From assembly GCA_013176395.1 (NCBI GenBank), contig JABMLP010000005.1, forward strand, positions 1,302,001-1,366,000: a stretch of 64,000 bases of DNA. The letters are read 5' to 3'. The position numbers and the translations under genes are program-made. The first letter of the stretch is position 1. The number at the start of each line of letters is the position of its first letter. The stretch is from Venturia oleaginea (taxonomy: Eukaryota; Ascomycota; Dothideomycetes; Venturiales; Venturiaceae). Under the pieces are notes generated by a model. The model was not told the DNA's origin. It saw nothing but the letters and a program-made list of their open reading frames with translations, and did not search any database. This document shows positions 10,856-24,960 of this stretch, one piece after another.

Positions 10856-13800
10856 ATGGCGTTTCTTGTTCAATCCGGGTTGGACCCCACCATTGCGTCC
10901 TGCAAAGACTCCAAGTACGAGATATACTGCAATACGCTGGTTCCAGCCTCACTGCGTCTTCGCTCTTGGTACCAGTACGCTAATCTTTCTCTCGTTGTCG
11001 TGGCTCTTTCTTTGCCCTTTGTGTTACTGCTGCTTGGATTTGTCCGGAAATGGTGGAAACGTTGGAGATTGCAATGGAACTTGGTGCCTGCTAAACAGCA
11101 GTATTCGAGAACGAGGCCATTCTCTGTTGCAACCTTGCGCCGCAAAATATCCATTTTCAATACCGACGACTCGCAGGGCCTCGTTACTGCTCTGCCTTCT
11201 CTTCCGGAAGACATCAACGCTTCTCAGCCTGCCTCTGCCGCTACCTCCATAAAGACCACCAAGGGATTTTTATCTCTCTCTTCCTCATCTACGGCAAGGA
11301 ACTCTTTCTCAGGCTGGTCAAATATCTTCCAGCACTCTCAACCAAATCACGACTTGCCAAGCCAACTCTCCAACATCTTCCGTGAGGACTTTCGTAAATC
11401 CGTACGCTCCTTCACTATCCTGCCCGAGGACAATTCAATATTTGGCTTTGATGCAGCTCAAAATTATGATCTCGGAATCATTCCGTTGTTCTCAGCCTCA
11501 CCAGACTATTCCCGCCTCGCTCCTCCCCGTCCACCATCCTTTGGTCGCAGATCCCCTGATCCTGGCGCTGGTCGTCCCTCGCTCCAATCTACAATGGGCG
11601 GCGGCAAACACACCGTGGGCTTGGTTGATATTCAAGATTTCGCAGTATCATGCCTGCTCGAGCGTGGAGTCCAAGGAGCAGTCCGGAAAATGGATATTCT
11701 TCGAGTCGGACTAGGTTGCAGAGCTCTAGCGCTCCGGATCAGCGACGATGCCAGTACTGAGTTGGTCGTGGAACTTTTGCAAACACTTTTCGAGTGGGCC
11801 ACGGAAGTCATCGTCATGTGTAATGCAGATGCGAAGATATGGGACTCAGTTGACTTTGACCTGATTGCTGGTATCATCATAGAAAACGGGTGCATATTGG
11901 CTAATGGTCATCGACGCGACTTCTTTCGAGCCACCCGGGTCCGGCATCTAATGGGGAAGTGTGCCGAGAAACGCACTGACCGACCGACCTTCTTCGCCGG
12001 TTTTTATGATCTCTGGCACAATCGCCCGTCGGCAAGCGTGGTTCGACGATCATTCAAACTCGCCGAGTTTTTTGGAGCTGCTTTCGAACACGCCCCACTG
12101 GCGGATGCTTATTGGGAGAAAAACCGGAGGCGAAAACTCCCACTCAGTCTGGGAGCATTTGATTATCTGAAGAGGTCAGATACTGTTGAGGTATGTAAAA
12201 ATACGAGAAGCCCAGAATCTGCGGGTTCAATTGCCTTCGCTCCTAGTATAACACCTGCATACGGAGCTCTGCCGAACTTCTGGTGACTTTGGTCTCGAGA
12301 GTTGTTGGAATCTCAGCAGACGCCCACATCGTTCCAGAACATAGTGTCCGAACGGCTTTATTTGTAAACCCTCCTGCTCATTTCTTTCACTCTTTACGCT
12401 GTTCCAAAATCCCTAGGAAGAATCTTCACTGACATTACCCAGCTGCAAAAAAGATGGACAGGAGAACGGCTACCCAGCACCTTTTCGACACCCACAGCTG
12501 GGACCGTCTCATACCTCTGTCTCGATGATGTGCGAACCATCATTCCTCAAATCCACGATATTCTACAACACATTGCCTCTCCCTAAAAAGCTGGAGCGCC
12601 TTCGAATGGAAAGCTCAGTCTCGATCGACTCACCAGCATGGGTTTCTCTCGCCCCACCGCGTTCTGATTTCTGGCTGACCACCAGCGGAGGAGATGATGT
12701 CTCTTCCCTAGGTTGCATGCCACTCAGAGAGTCTGTCACATCGCTTCAATACAACGCTGTTCTCACGACCCTAAAGCAATTACGCGACCTGAACATGCTT
12801 CGTATGCTCGAGGAAGTGGACTTGCCAAAAATTTGTAGCAAGCTACAAGCTTCGATGGCAAGTTCTAACAACCCTGGATTGCTAGATGGCTTGGTTAGTG
12901 GATTGGCTTCTGGAGAGATTTGCATTTACAAAGGATTGGATAGTGCCTTTAGGGTCCCCGATGAATCAGCTCATTTATGGGGACTCTCGAGTAAATCACG
13001 AAGTCTCGATATCTTTGTCTCGCAAAAGGCCCCGAGCGACATCGGTGTCATCCTGCACACGTATTTGGCTTATCACCGAGTTCCTCGTCTTGACCGATAC
13101 GAAGAAGAGCTCAACCTCGAAGCTGTCCGCGATGATTTCTCGTCCCCCAAAATTCCAGCGAATATCCGATCGGAGTTAGCTCAATCAACCACGTCTGAAC
13201 TCCTATCACTTTTGCAGCAATTGAAAGTGGCAAATGTTGAAGCCCCCATCATTGATGCGATCCGCGATGTTTGCTCGACGAGTCTCATTGAGGATACTTC
13301 GCGGGATAGCTGGAATGGCTATTGTGCCAAAGGCTTTCTGGATGGCTCTTTGGCCATCGAGGATGTGTTTCAACGTCGGTTGGAGGAATTTGCAAGAAGA
13401 GGTGCTGAATATCTCCCCGACTTCGAGAATCTCTGTTTGCTATACAGAACAGTAGATGAGTTGGTCGGTCAGGCCCTGTTCTCCGCGGACAGAGAGTCAC
13501 TTGACTGTCTCCTTTCATCCCTTACGACTGTATATGACTCATCTGATGGTAAATTATCCTACGTCGACATAAACGCCGATCTCTTCGCATTGATCTTCTT
13601 CTGTGTTTTCAGGAAAGCGGCCTTCGAAGATGTCTACATCGAGGCTACGGATCGGTGTCCCTTCTTTTTGACGCAGCCCGATCAAGCTGCTGTTTTCTCC
13701 GAACTTTGGGTTTTGGGGTCGCAGTGCGAAATCTACTTTGGCCTCAAACCACGCGCCTTGGGACGCATCATATACGACAATTACCGAGATTTTCTACGCC

Positions 13801-16800
13801 ACTACCCTCCAGTAGACATATGGGATGGAAAACAGGAATTCACTGCTTACTCCTTTTCTCAAGTATCGGAGCCTTCCTTGGCCAATGAAATGGACGATTC
13901 CACTGCTACCCAATTGTCGAAACTGCGCCGAGCACAGAAAAAGATCACAGAAACAGCCACTAGTTTCGGGGCAGTCTCGATTTTCTGTGTTCCGGCTATC
14001 GCCGATGTCTGTCTATTGACCACAACGGGTAGAGGATTCTTCACCACCGCTTTCATGGTATCCGAAGATCTTTCGGCTGCCAATTACGCTCTAATAGCCT
14101 CTCTCCTCATCACAGCTTGGGTCACTGGGTGGGTGGGAAGTTCTGGAAGTATGTATTTGTATAGCTGGGCGTTTGACAGCGCAAACATCTTCTTTGTGCA
14201 ACGCCTCTCTGGTGGACTGGTCCTCAGTCTGATTGTCGGTGTTTCCGGCTTCGTTGCCTTCTCCGTCCAAATTTCGGTTCGCGCAGGAGCCATCTGGGCC
14301 GCTTACTTACTCATCCTCTCGACATATTTGAACCTTCTAGGTAGGTTGATCAGTCTCAATCCAGTTTGAGGCGTCAAAGTCTCGAGGAGTTTGGCGTCTC
14401 ACATTGAGTCCTGACTACCTGTCTGCTAACGAAGTTCAGGTGTTATGGCAACCATGCATTTCTCTGACAGTCCTTTGAGATCAGGACGTACAGTACTGTG
14501 GAGAACTTTCCCTGTGCTCGCCGTCTCACCCCTTCTTTCCACCTTCGTCAATGGTTATGATCTGGCAATCTATCTTTTGACCATGACGACTTTCTTACTC
14601 CTGTTGCTAGTCCAATATTGGGTATTGGGCCGTCAGTGGGCGACCTGGGTGGGTCTCATTCCCAAGTTAGCTGAAAGCGACATCACGGCATGGTATAAAA
14701 AGAGACTGAGCGGCCAACGAGAGAAGGCTGGTTTTGACCGTGTTGGCGAGGAGAGCGATGGTCAAGAGCTCAAAGAGACTGCTCAGTTGGTCTTCCGTGC
14801 CGAAGTCGACGTATGTAACAGAAGCAAAGTCAAGTTATTTGCCCATAATACAGACCAGCTTGTTGCCAAAGCAGCAAAAGGTCTTCCTTTTGCAAATTGG
14901 TTGGTTGGCAAAGGAAAACAGGACGAACCGTTGCCTCAGGCCTTCTCAAGTACATGGTTCGTGCAGCTGGATTTGGCCATAAAGGCCCAGCAACAGTTGG
15001 TGCGCGGTTTGAAAGAGCATAGTCCGTTCTTTCTCTTTCGCTACTCCAAGTACGATGTAGGTGTCATCAGTCTCCTTGAAGTCGGCTTCGCGCAATTCCT
15101 CGTTTTTTGCTAATCTTCAGCAGCTTGGACAAAATGTTGGATTCTTCCTGATCGTACTCATGGATCATTGGGTCAGTCTACTAGTGAGCTCCCGCCCATC
15201 GAGGCCCATCGAGGCTCCAGATGTCAGGACACGCTACAGCACTGGTCTTTGTCTTCTCTACTTTCTCATATCTGCTATCGCGGTCGATATGACGCTGCAA
15301 AAGTACTGGGCGAAAACGTCAAAGCTATCCGAGGAACGATTGGTTGACCTGCATCACGCTCACGCCGTCCAGAGAAAGGCTCTCAGAGATCGTCGGCGAC
15401 TTTGGGTTCAAGGCTCTGTCGACTTAGCAACGAAGCTGGTGTTCATTCTCGGGGTTTTGGTGTTGACACTCATGTTTGTGGTTGAGAAAGGCAGTGATAC
15501 GACCCTGTTCTATGCCTATATGGTCGGCTATACGGGTGCGCTCTATGCTCAAGTAAGCTATTCTTGTGGATATAGATAGGTGAAGCAGAAGAGACGAAAC
15601 AGACTGCTAACGCTTTGATCTAGTTCAACCGATGCTTCACTACCAGCCCCGCGGCCCATGTGAAATCAGTTTTCGCTTCTGCCTTCGCTGGACTTCTCGT
15701 CGGGTGCTTGTTAAATGTCTTCTCAGCCACTTCGGCTTTCCGATACAACGATGTCATCGCGCTTAATGTTGCTTCTTTAGCAGCTGCAGTTATGACCAGT
15801 TTCTGGGTGTACAGGAGTCAAGCTGCCGACCAGAGTAATCCATCGACATCAAACTCAAAGCTCACGTCTGGACGCTATCATAATCAGATCCGCATCGGTG
15901 CCACGAGAGCCAATGCCACTCGCCCTGAAGGTTTGAAAATTGTGGAAGAGGCAAAGTATACTATTTCAGCTCGCGACGACTCGGCAGTCTTCCGGGAGAT
16001 CACAGAGCTGCTGCAACTCGCGCAGGATCAACCAAACAATTTCTCCTCAATAGTGCCCTGGTCGTCTGCATTGCTTCGTCAAACAGCAGACATGTGGCGT
16101 AGCGGAGACCTTGCGATAGGTGTAGCGAGTCGTCAATCTTTCCGCGCGAAAGGGCTGCAAGACAGCTGGTCAATAAGCGACTTTGACAAGAACTGCCTCC
16201 ACATCACTGCTGGATTTTTGGACGAAACCGAACTTGAGAGCTATCGAGAAGTCCATGCAAAGGCACTCTCTTATTTGTTTGTCAACTTATGCTGTGTATT
16301 TGTGTTCTTTCTAACTTCAATAGTCTCTCTGAAACCATCCTTTATCATGTGGCAGTCGCCGTACAGGGCCGCACTCATCAAGAGGCTGTTCTTTCGGAGC
16401 ATCTCCTCCACGAAACCAACTTTACCTCGAGACGTATCGACTACCAGCTAGCCACCGAGGACGGAGACACTCTGCGCCATATAATTCGTAAAACCAATGC
16501 AGAGCTTATGCGACACCTATGTCTCTACGTGGATGTCGACATTGACTGGCAGAAAACACCTGAATCAATTCGCAAGGCTATTCTGGCTCGTATTGCTGGA
16601 GACAAAATTGACGTTGACGAGAGCGCTCTGGAATGGAGCCAACGTTCTGTTGTCGATTTTAGAGTTGCCGATTTTGCTCTCTATTTGTGTCTCCAGATAC
16701 ACCAAATGAGTGAAAGTGAACTCGAAGATATCGGCTTCACACCAAGTCCCGAAGTGAGCAATTCCACGAACCTCACAGCTCAAATTGCACATCAGATAGC

Positions 16801-19800
16801 TCAGAAGTCTTCACCAATTTTGTGGCTACAGGTGGTCGTGCGAGGCATTGTTAGCTTCATGAAATGGGTTGCAGTGCTTACCAGCGGAGCATCTGAAGTA
16901 GAGCGTGAGTTGTGGTATGCGCTCAGTGGATTGTATTTCCATCAGTTCATCTTTCGAATATTGTTGGCATTTTGGAGAGTATGTTGGCACATGAGGAATT
17001 TCTGGATACGGGTGTTCACCATTTCTCGTCGACCAATCCTGGCTAGGATCGCGACCATGGCCACGCATGGCGCACCCCGCGTGCTTTGCCGTAACATGAT
17101 TACTGTCGAGCTACCCGGGACGACCATCACCGGCTTCGCGTACAAGAACATCCACGGCAACATTCAATTACAGATGTGGGAAGGTATGCTTCAAGAACCA
17201 CCCGAAAAGACAGGACCATTAGCCACCGCAATCTACGATGAAGACAATCGCTTGGTCTCTCGTTCAGACATGTCCTCCACAGGAGAGACCACCTCAACAT
17301 TTAATTTCGGAAAGGGCAAAGGACGTTGGCCACTTTACAAAGACATCTCACAACCATCGCGCAAGCTTCGCTGCCAATATGACAAAAGCGGACGTATAAT
17401 CAGTGGTCACATCACTCTCGCTCATGAGCAGTACACATTTAACTATCATTATAGGAAGTACCCAAAGCATAATAGTCAGCTCTTGAGGGCTGACTATCGA
17501 CTTGTGGGTTCATCTGATCGAAGTCTATTTATCTATTGGTGTCATTCTCCTGGCTTACACTCTGGAGATGAGGTGGATTATGACGCGGTGCCTTCTGAGA
17601 AGGTTACCCGCGTGGTGCGAAATATTGGCGAGAAGAAGTACACGACGAGGTATGACCCTTTTTTCAACTCGCTCAGAAACCGTTCATCACACAATATCTG
17701 CTCCGTCCTATTTGAATCTACGGCAGTTTGCTAACATGCACATCAGCTGGTCGTATACCCACAAAAGAGATCCGATTATTACCAACAAGGTAGAAGAGGG
17801 TGCTACCATTCACCATCTCATCGAGATACCCAAAATCTTTGAGGACGAAGCGGACCTCCTCATTAAGCCAACTCACCTCTCATTCGACAGCGACGACCTA
17901 CTCATCCATCACCAACCCAGACATCTTCGATCGATCATCTCTGGCATTAACACTCAAGATAGCTTTCTGGCCCCTTTCCGAGCGAAGCTGGCCCCTCTCG
18001 ACTTCTTTGGCATCTCTTACTGGAGTCGGAAGATAGTCTACAAAAAGCTACCCACCTCCAGGCTTAGGTCTGAGCTCTGGAGACTGTGGATGAGGTCTAC
18101 AGAACTTGACGCCACAACAGCTTGTTGGATGGACGAAATGATTTTACGGGAAGAACCACTACTTCGATCGTACTGGAACTACCGCAACACTGGTCGACTG
18201 CTCGAAGCAACTCGAGTCTTAGATCTCAACAATGAAGGTATTATTGGAGCTATTGAGGTGATGACCGATGTCTCGCAACGATGTGCTTTACTCATCAAGA
18301 TTGCCGATCTCTATACAATGGGCCTCGGAAAAGACGCGAATCAGATTACAAATCGACCGAACTGCTATAACGATACCGATAATCGTATTTCGATCATTTT
18401 CAACGACATTGGATGCTGGCCTGATGCGCCTGGAGGTGTTTCTAATTGTCGGAGAGACTTGGTTGACGGACTCTCCACCATCCGCAATCACGTTATTGGA
18501 GAGACTGCAAACGTATGTATTCCGCACTTGGTCATTCCTCTGAGAAAATTACTAAATTCACGATAGGATTATGGCATTCCCAGATATCAGATTGAAAAGA
18601 ATGTACAATCATTGAAACTTCTCCCATTATGGGGCATGGACGGCAAGACAGCTATGCATGGCCTCATCGATAACCTCCTCCAGTCTCAAGTCGACGAGAA
18701 GATTCAAAATACGAAGTTCCAGCGAGACATCGTTGGTCTCTTCATACCCCTTCTGAAGGGCTTCGTGAAAGGCGCTCGTACAAAACACCCATCACGAGCA
18801 GACCTCATTGCTGCAAGCAACAGCATGCTCAGCATGTCCACTTATTTTGAATCACACGACTACAACAAAACATGGGGATCGAAAGAAGTGGAGATGGCCT
18901 GGATTGAATCTTGGCTTTGCCCTTACGACAATGATCCGAATATTCTGGATGCATCAGAGTATTTTGACATCGAACGGCGCACGATGGCGGACTTTCGGGC
19001 TGCACTTGATCTTTATATGTGTAAGTACTGCTGTCTTATGTTATCAGGGGCACCGACTAATGATATTATAGGCTACTTCTTCATCTACTCTGTCCAGCTT
19101 CCTCGAGATCCAAAAGACTGCCCACGAGTCTTCCAGAGTACTCACCACGGAATCAGTAGTCTCTTCGGCATGGTTCTCAAATACCGCAAAGGCTCCACAT
19201 TCGGTCTCTGGGACCACGCCATCCTCTGGCGAGAATCATGTCTCAACATCAGTCCAGCGCAATGTCTGCTACCAATACCAGTGCAGTCCATGCTTCTAGC
19301 CGGCATCGGCCTCGCCGCCAAACTAGCCTACCTCCACGTCGACATCGTCCTCCCATGCACGTCTGTGTACAACCCCATCTGGGAAGCAGAAATCGGAACA
19401 GACAGCGGTCGCATCGGAAGTCAAAACCTCTTCCATCGCAAAATCGATCCGATTGTCAACGGGATCAGCAGTATGGACTCCTTCGAGCCTGTCAAGACAA
19501 TTCGTAGCACGAAACCAACCGTCGTCATGCTCTCCAACATCCAGTTCATTAAGGACATCAAGACAGCCGTCCTCGCTGCCGATGTCATTGTTAATGAATA
19601 CGGCTTCACAGATTACCAACTCCTCGTCTATGGCGCCCAAGATCGCCAACCTTCGTATATGGTTGAAACCTCGAACTTGATCCAGGAGCGAAATTTGACC
19701 AACAATGTTTCCCTAGCGGGTTTTGGAAATCCAAAAGAGGTATTGAAAGATGCGTGGATATTCATGAACTCATCGCTTTCCGAAGGATTGCCATTGGCAA

Positions 19801-20456
19801 TTGGTGAAGCCGCATTATCTGGAATCCCAATCGTTGCGACGGAAGTTGGCGCTACAGCACTCGTTCTGACAGATCCGGATGATCCCGCTACGCGATATGG
19901 AGAAATTGTTCCGCCGAACGATCCTACAGCGCTGGCACGTGCTCAAGTCACACTCCTGGCCATGATGGGCCCATGGACAAAATACACTGATGACTCTACT
20001 GCCAAACTTCCCTTCCCCGTCGAACCAACACCCGCAGACGTCGTCTGGATCACAAAAAGAATGCACGATCAAACGCCCTCCCGTCGTAAGCTCGGTCTCC
20101 TCTCTCGCGACGTCGTCCTGCGCTCTTTCCACGGGAATAGATATTTGAGGGAACATGAACAGATGTATTGGATCCAGTGGCATCACGCCCGTATGCGCGC
20201 CGATGTTAGATTACAGGAGAAGGATTTTTCGAGGTATGCTTTTGGTGCTATTCCGCGTATGAAGTTTGCTGGGGAGGATAAAGTTAGTCGGTTTGAGGAG
20301 AGTGGGGAGGGGAAGATGGTGAGGTGGCAGGACTTTGCGGATGTTATCAAGGAGAAGAGTAAGAAGAGGAAGCAGGCGAAGGCTTGGAGGAGGGTGATGA
20401 GGGAGAGGGGGGGTGGGGTGGGGGGGACTCCCAGTTTTGAGATGACGGAGGTTTGA
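10856..20456 (+). CDS. gtb3: Giant multi-TM GT4 glycosyltransferase, Gtb3-like (GAG synthase)
   Basis: Eleven exons join to about 2,986 residues: 10856-12190, 12247-12363, 12417-14340, 14440-14810, 14859-15056, 15121-15552, 15624-16276, 16324-17649, 17747-18512, 18567-19020, 19072-20456. The 48-nt intron 14811-14858 is in frame and could be retained. One TM helix lies near residues 43-62; roughly ten more are spread from the end of exon 3 to exon 7. The C-terminal part starts with a region like the DUF3492 domain of PelF (NDIGCWPDAPGGVSN) and ends in a GT4 domain with the E-x7-E motif (SEGLPLAIGEAALSG, Glu about 2763 and 2771). In A. fumigatus Gtb3 is the proposed plasma-membrane synthase/exporter of galactosaminogalactan. 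The Met at 10856 precedes the first TM and no better start is seen. Confidence 0.88.
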
Positions 20457-21304
20457 ATTTTTGATGATATCATTTTCCTTCTTGGATGTTCTTATATTTA
20501 TTCGGTTGAGATGTGGGATTGATGATTTTTTGGGACTTTCTGCTTTACACTTTTTTTAATTTGTTGGTTTCAAGATAAGTTAGTGGTGTTTACCATTCAT
20601 AGTTATGACGAACAAGTTGATTCTCGAAGACCTGTTTTTATGCCATTTCTATAATCCATAACTGTTACACAACGATCACGATTTGTGATGTTGGCTCATC
20701 AAGTCTGCCTTGTGATCCCCCCCGAGGCTGACACTGACTGACCCGGCGTCGAGCAGCACCAGCAACCAGCTCACCCTTGGCCTCCGCCCTCCGCCACGCT
20801 CATGACGGCCTACTACAGAACTAGCGAGCTGTTCTCACCGCGGCGAAATGCACAATCACGGCCTCGCCATAAGGATTTCCAACCATAAATCGGACAACTG
20901 TTGCCTTTTGAACCTCTCTCGTTGACACTTCTGGATATCTCTCTTAGACCTTTCTCCGCCTCCACACCTGCGTCTTCATTACCGCCTGTACCACCGGGTC
21001 GGGACGAGAATCTATTGACTTCAAACTACAACACATCTGTTGACATCAAACTATTCCAAAATCAAATCTACTTGTCGAACATCTTTACTGCCATCGATTC
21101 TGCACCAACACGAACATCTGTCGCGAATCCTCGCGTACCGAGGCTGCATCCGAACAATTCAACTACGAGCCGAGCAGTACGACCAAGACCTGTCGCATGA
21201 AGCCTTCGCAGAGCGTGAGCAGTGTGAGGCGCTGTGAAGCTGTCGAATCTCTCAAATATACATCCTACTGCCTTCCACTCCGGTAGCACTCGGCCTCTCT
21301 TCAC
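20457..21304. other. Intergenic region, probable 5' leader of the next gene
   Basis: No coding sequence is convincing here. A frame at 20901-21200 is Ser/Pro/Thr-rich and lacks splice support; pyrimidine-rich stretches before 21305 look like a fungal promoter and leader. Confidence 0.45.
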
Positions 21305-22425
21305 ATGAATCGCCTGTCCTCGAATGCTCCATGGGGGAGCAATGCACACAAATACAAGAACCTGGACCACCTGAATTTCGAAAAGGAAAATGTCACTGTC
21401 AGTCAAAGGAGCCACTTCTTCGCAGGCATTCTGGCTGCTAACCAAAATCCTAGTGGTATTGGCGATTAATCGGCCAAATCGCGTCGTGGATGATTCTCGG
21501 AGGATATCTCATCCTCCCAGGTACCTTTGACGAGAATGCCCAATTACGCTTCAGCAAAGGCGTCCTATCTATTATAATAGTCGCACTCCTTACAGGCGGC
21601 TACAGTCTTACAGTACTCCTCTGGTTCGCCTGTCCCTCGATCCTCTTTCGCGTCGACTACATCTTCATACCGATACTGTCCATCTCTCTCTTCGGTTTCC
21701 TCGCGACTATATATGCCTTCGCTTCCTCGTCGCGTTATTCCTTCTCCTCCGCCTCCGCACCTTTAACCCTGGCCCTCACACTCCTTTCAGCCATCCTATA
21801 CGGGTCCCTTGCCCTGCTTGCGAGACGTAAAATCTCGAAGCTCATGCCCCCAGCTCCTGATCCGAATAGCTACAACTACAACCCGGATCGCAATAGTTAC
21901 AATAATACGCCCACATCTGGGCCATGGCAAGAGCCAACCTATTACCAGAATTTCATTCAGAACATGCATCCTACTGCCCGTAGACCCAACAGCTTCGACG
22001 GCGCAAGCTCCATATCTATGCCGCCACCCACAGAAGACGAAATGGTCAATCGGCAAATGGAGGCTTTGCTTCACAAGCCAGACGCCGGCGCCAGTCCGAG
22101 CACGAGCCGAAACACGTTTACACTACAATGGCCCCAGGGAGAAGAGGAGGAACTCACCAGACATGGAAACAGAAGAGTGAGGACATTCAGCGCGAATGCA
22201 AATGGTGCGTTTTTGGCACCAGGACAAACAAGGGGCTCGAGAAGCCGTAGTGCGAGTTCGAGGAGTGGGCCTTGGACGCAGATTGCAAGGGTCATGGGTA
22301 GTGACAGAGGGAGACGCGTGAGACCTGAGGGGTCTGGATCTGGATCTGGATCCGGATCTGGGCATCAGAGAGCGAAAAGCAGAGAAGAAAGGAGGAGGGA
22401 GATTGAGCTTAATACTCTTCCATGA
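21305..22425 (+). CDS. Four-TM membrane protein with basic C-terminal tail
   Basis: Two exons (21305-21397 and 21454-22425) give 354 residues. The intron has a GTCAGT donor, GCTAAC branch and CCTAG acceptor; without it the frame starts mid-helix. The N terminus is MNRLSSNAPWGSNAHKYKNL, then YWRLIGQIASWMILGGYLIL begins the first of four hydrophobic helices within about residues 32-155. The rest is a polar cytoplasmic-like tail rich in Asn, Ser, Arg, with an SGSGSGSG run near the end. I recognise the pattern of conserved tetraspan proteins of unknown function in filamentous fungi, but not a named family. It follows gtb3 on the same strand by 0.85 kb; there is no direct evidence of a GAG role. 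Confidence 0.7.
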
Positions 22426-24440
22426 GGGTCTGGCTGGCCTGGGCACGCGTTTTGAAGAAGAGGGGCATGGGCGAAGTCTACTCATGATCTACAGATGGGA
22501 TATTTACAATGATTTATGATCTTGGAATAACACGCTTTTTGGACATGAATCGTAAGGGCGTATAGAGTGTTTGATTTGTGAAGAGCTGGATTTCATCTTT
22601 TTGGAATGGGATTTATGGTGTCTACTTAAAATCTTCATAGTGGGCAAATGTTGAGTATAATTTCTGGCATGTAGAGTCTACGGGTTCGAGGTGTATACAA
22701 TACATCTCGTTCTTTTATCATCCCATTTCCGGAGTAGAAGGCATTTAGCTACGATCTGGCACCTGGTTTTCCTCGGCTGCTTATTTCCATATAGACAGGG
22801 CGACTTAGGGGTTTTTCGTTCGAGGCAGATGGGCTGGTAAGTACTATTTTGAACGATTGGTTGATGATTGACTGAGGGTTGTTGTGTTCGGAGATGTCCG
22901 GATCGATGAGGTCGGTTGTGGTGGTTTTGGTATCTTTATGCCGTTGTGTGAAGTCGTGCTGGTTGCAGGTGGTATTGGTAAAACACGTAAGCTGGTTGGT
23001 CTTGGTAAAGAGATGTAAGCGAGAAAGTTTCGTTGGTAGGTTGAGCTTGTGTTTCTCGATCTTTGGTAGAATTGTCTGTAAGATGCAGCTACAATTCTTT
23101 ACTCAAGGAAGATGGCATGATGATGTTAGATTCAATTTCTATGGCGGGGTTTTGCCTGGCTAGCGGGGAGAAGAGCTGAGAATTTTTTCGGCATGTCGTG
23201 GTCGGATGAGAGAAGACTCTGGGCACTTTTTGAGATTTTTTTCCTTCCTAATGCTAGCAGCAGCAATTGACCGAGAATCTGCAGGCAGCGATAGGAGGCG
23301 ATTCGATCCTAAGTAGACACCGAAAGCGCTATCCGCTTGGCTTTGTCGCTCTCTACATGCGTCGCTCCTGTTCGGCAGCGTCTCCATCTCCTCTCATTGC
23401 ACGAACTCCTCTCATCCAAAAGCTTGCCAAGATGCTCATCCTCGAATGCTCATCCTCGGAAAGCTTCCCAAAGAGACACTGCTGGCTAATACGGTTCACG
23501 AGTCTACAAATCTCTTGAAACATGCTTCTACCCTATCGATTCGGCTCTCTAAGAGCGCATCTCGCCGAATGGTGGACATATGCTTTCAGAAACTGGTAAT
23601 CCATCGCGAGAACCATCCTTTGAGCTGTGACTATGTCAATGACGATGCTTGGGATCGTAGCCTAGCAGTAATACTCAAAAAAAAGCCCACACATCCAGGA
23701 GATGGTGTGTGATGAGCTTGGGCCGATGCCGACTTTTCTGGCTCAACTCCCCAAACTTGTCAATCCAAGCAAGGTGTCGGTTCGTGGTCTTAGAGTCGAT
23801 AATCTTCCGGTGACTAGCAGCATTGGCAGTAAAAGAACATTTCCTGCCCATGCACGAACGACGATGAATCCATACGCAATCTGCTAGCTCAACGTTGGTA
23901 AGTGTTCGAGTTCAGATGTTCGCTTGAAAACGCTGTTAATGGAAATATGTAGGGAGGAGAACGCATGGATTGCAATTCCAAAATCATGGATGAAAAGCCC
24001 AGAGCCTCGCAAGCCGAAAAAGTGGCCATTCAAAAAAGTTTTTAACGTCAAGTCTCAGGGAATTTCATGAACTCGATACGGGCTTCCAATTGCGCGCTCG
24101 ATTTGGTCCACGATAGACTCAATAGAACCTGGAGTAGAGTTTGAGGCTCGCTGAACGCGTGGGGACTTTGTCGGGTGTCGTGCTCTCGTTCTCGATGGAA
24201 TACAGTTGCACCTCCTCCTATCTAGTACCAAGCTGGGCCTCCAAAGTCGAAATTCCAGCCTGTACGAGGCGGAGGCTACGAACCTTCCATATCGTCTCGA
24301 CGATAATGGGAGAGCCGATGGAATCAATCGCTGTCCAGGGACTCACCCTCCATGGGCAACGCACGTCGTGGTGGTTTACCTGGTACAGGACCGACCTCTA
24401 CCACACTACAAGCGATGCTCCTGATATACTAGGGAAAACT
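22426..24440. other. Gene-poor stretch with a possible relic at 23440-23890
   Basis: Between 23440 and 23890 two frames (LGKLPKETLLANTVHEST and LPKLVNPSKVSVRGLRVD) look like pieces of one decayed gene, joined across an A-run and a stop. The first is weakly F-box-like. Nothing else is supported. Confidence 0.3.
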
Positions 24441-24539
24441 TAGTACGCAGTAAGAGATGGCAATACAGCGATTATACGAAGAGTAACGTATACTGGAAGT
24501 ACCACGCTAGTACCGATTCGGAGGAGTTCAAGTCCCGCT

Positions 24540-24960
24540 AAGGCCGTATAAATAGTCTAAAATTCCTACCTATAACTACTACCTCACCTACTCCCTCTAT
24601 TACCACCTCACCTACCCCGTACCGGGCGTATACCGTGTTTCCTAATAGTCTGGAGAGACTTTACCTTACCTACCTTCCTTTACCTCACCTACCTTACCGT
24701 GATTGTCTAAAGAGACATCACCTCACCTAATACCGACGTAACGTGAACGGGGCCGCTGCAGGAGCTGGATAAAGGGCAGGGTAATATCGAAAAATAAGCG
24801 GATAGAGAAGGAAAAAGGGTAGGTTTAGAGAAGGTAAAAGAGTAGGGTAATATTAGAAAGTAAGCGGGTACGGACCACTACCGGTATAGGGATAAAGGGC
24901 AGAGATAAAGAGGGAGAAAAAGGGTAGGTTGACTTATAGGAGGGTTTTCTTAGTAATATA
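24540..24960. repeat. Strand-asymmetric low-complexity DNA
   Basis: From 24560 to about 24740 the plus strand is pyrimidine-rich with many CTACCT/CTCACC words. From 24770 to 24950 it is purine-rich with degenerate copies of GGATAAAGGGCAG and AGGGTAATAT. It directly precedes the LTR element. It looks like degenerate old repeats. Confidence 0.5.
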
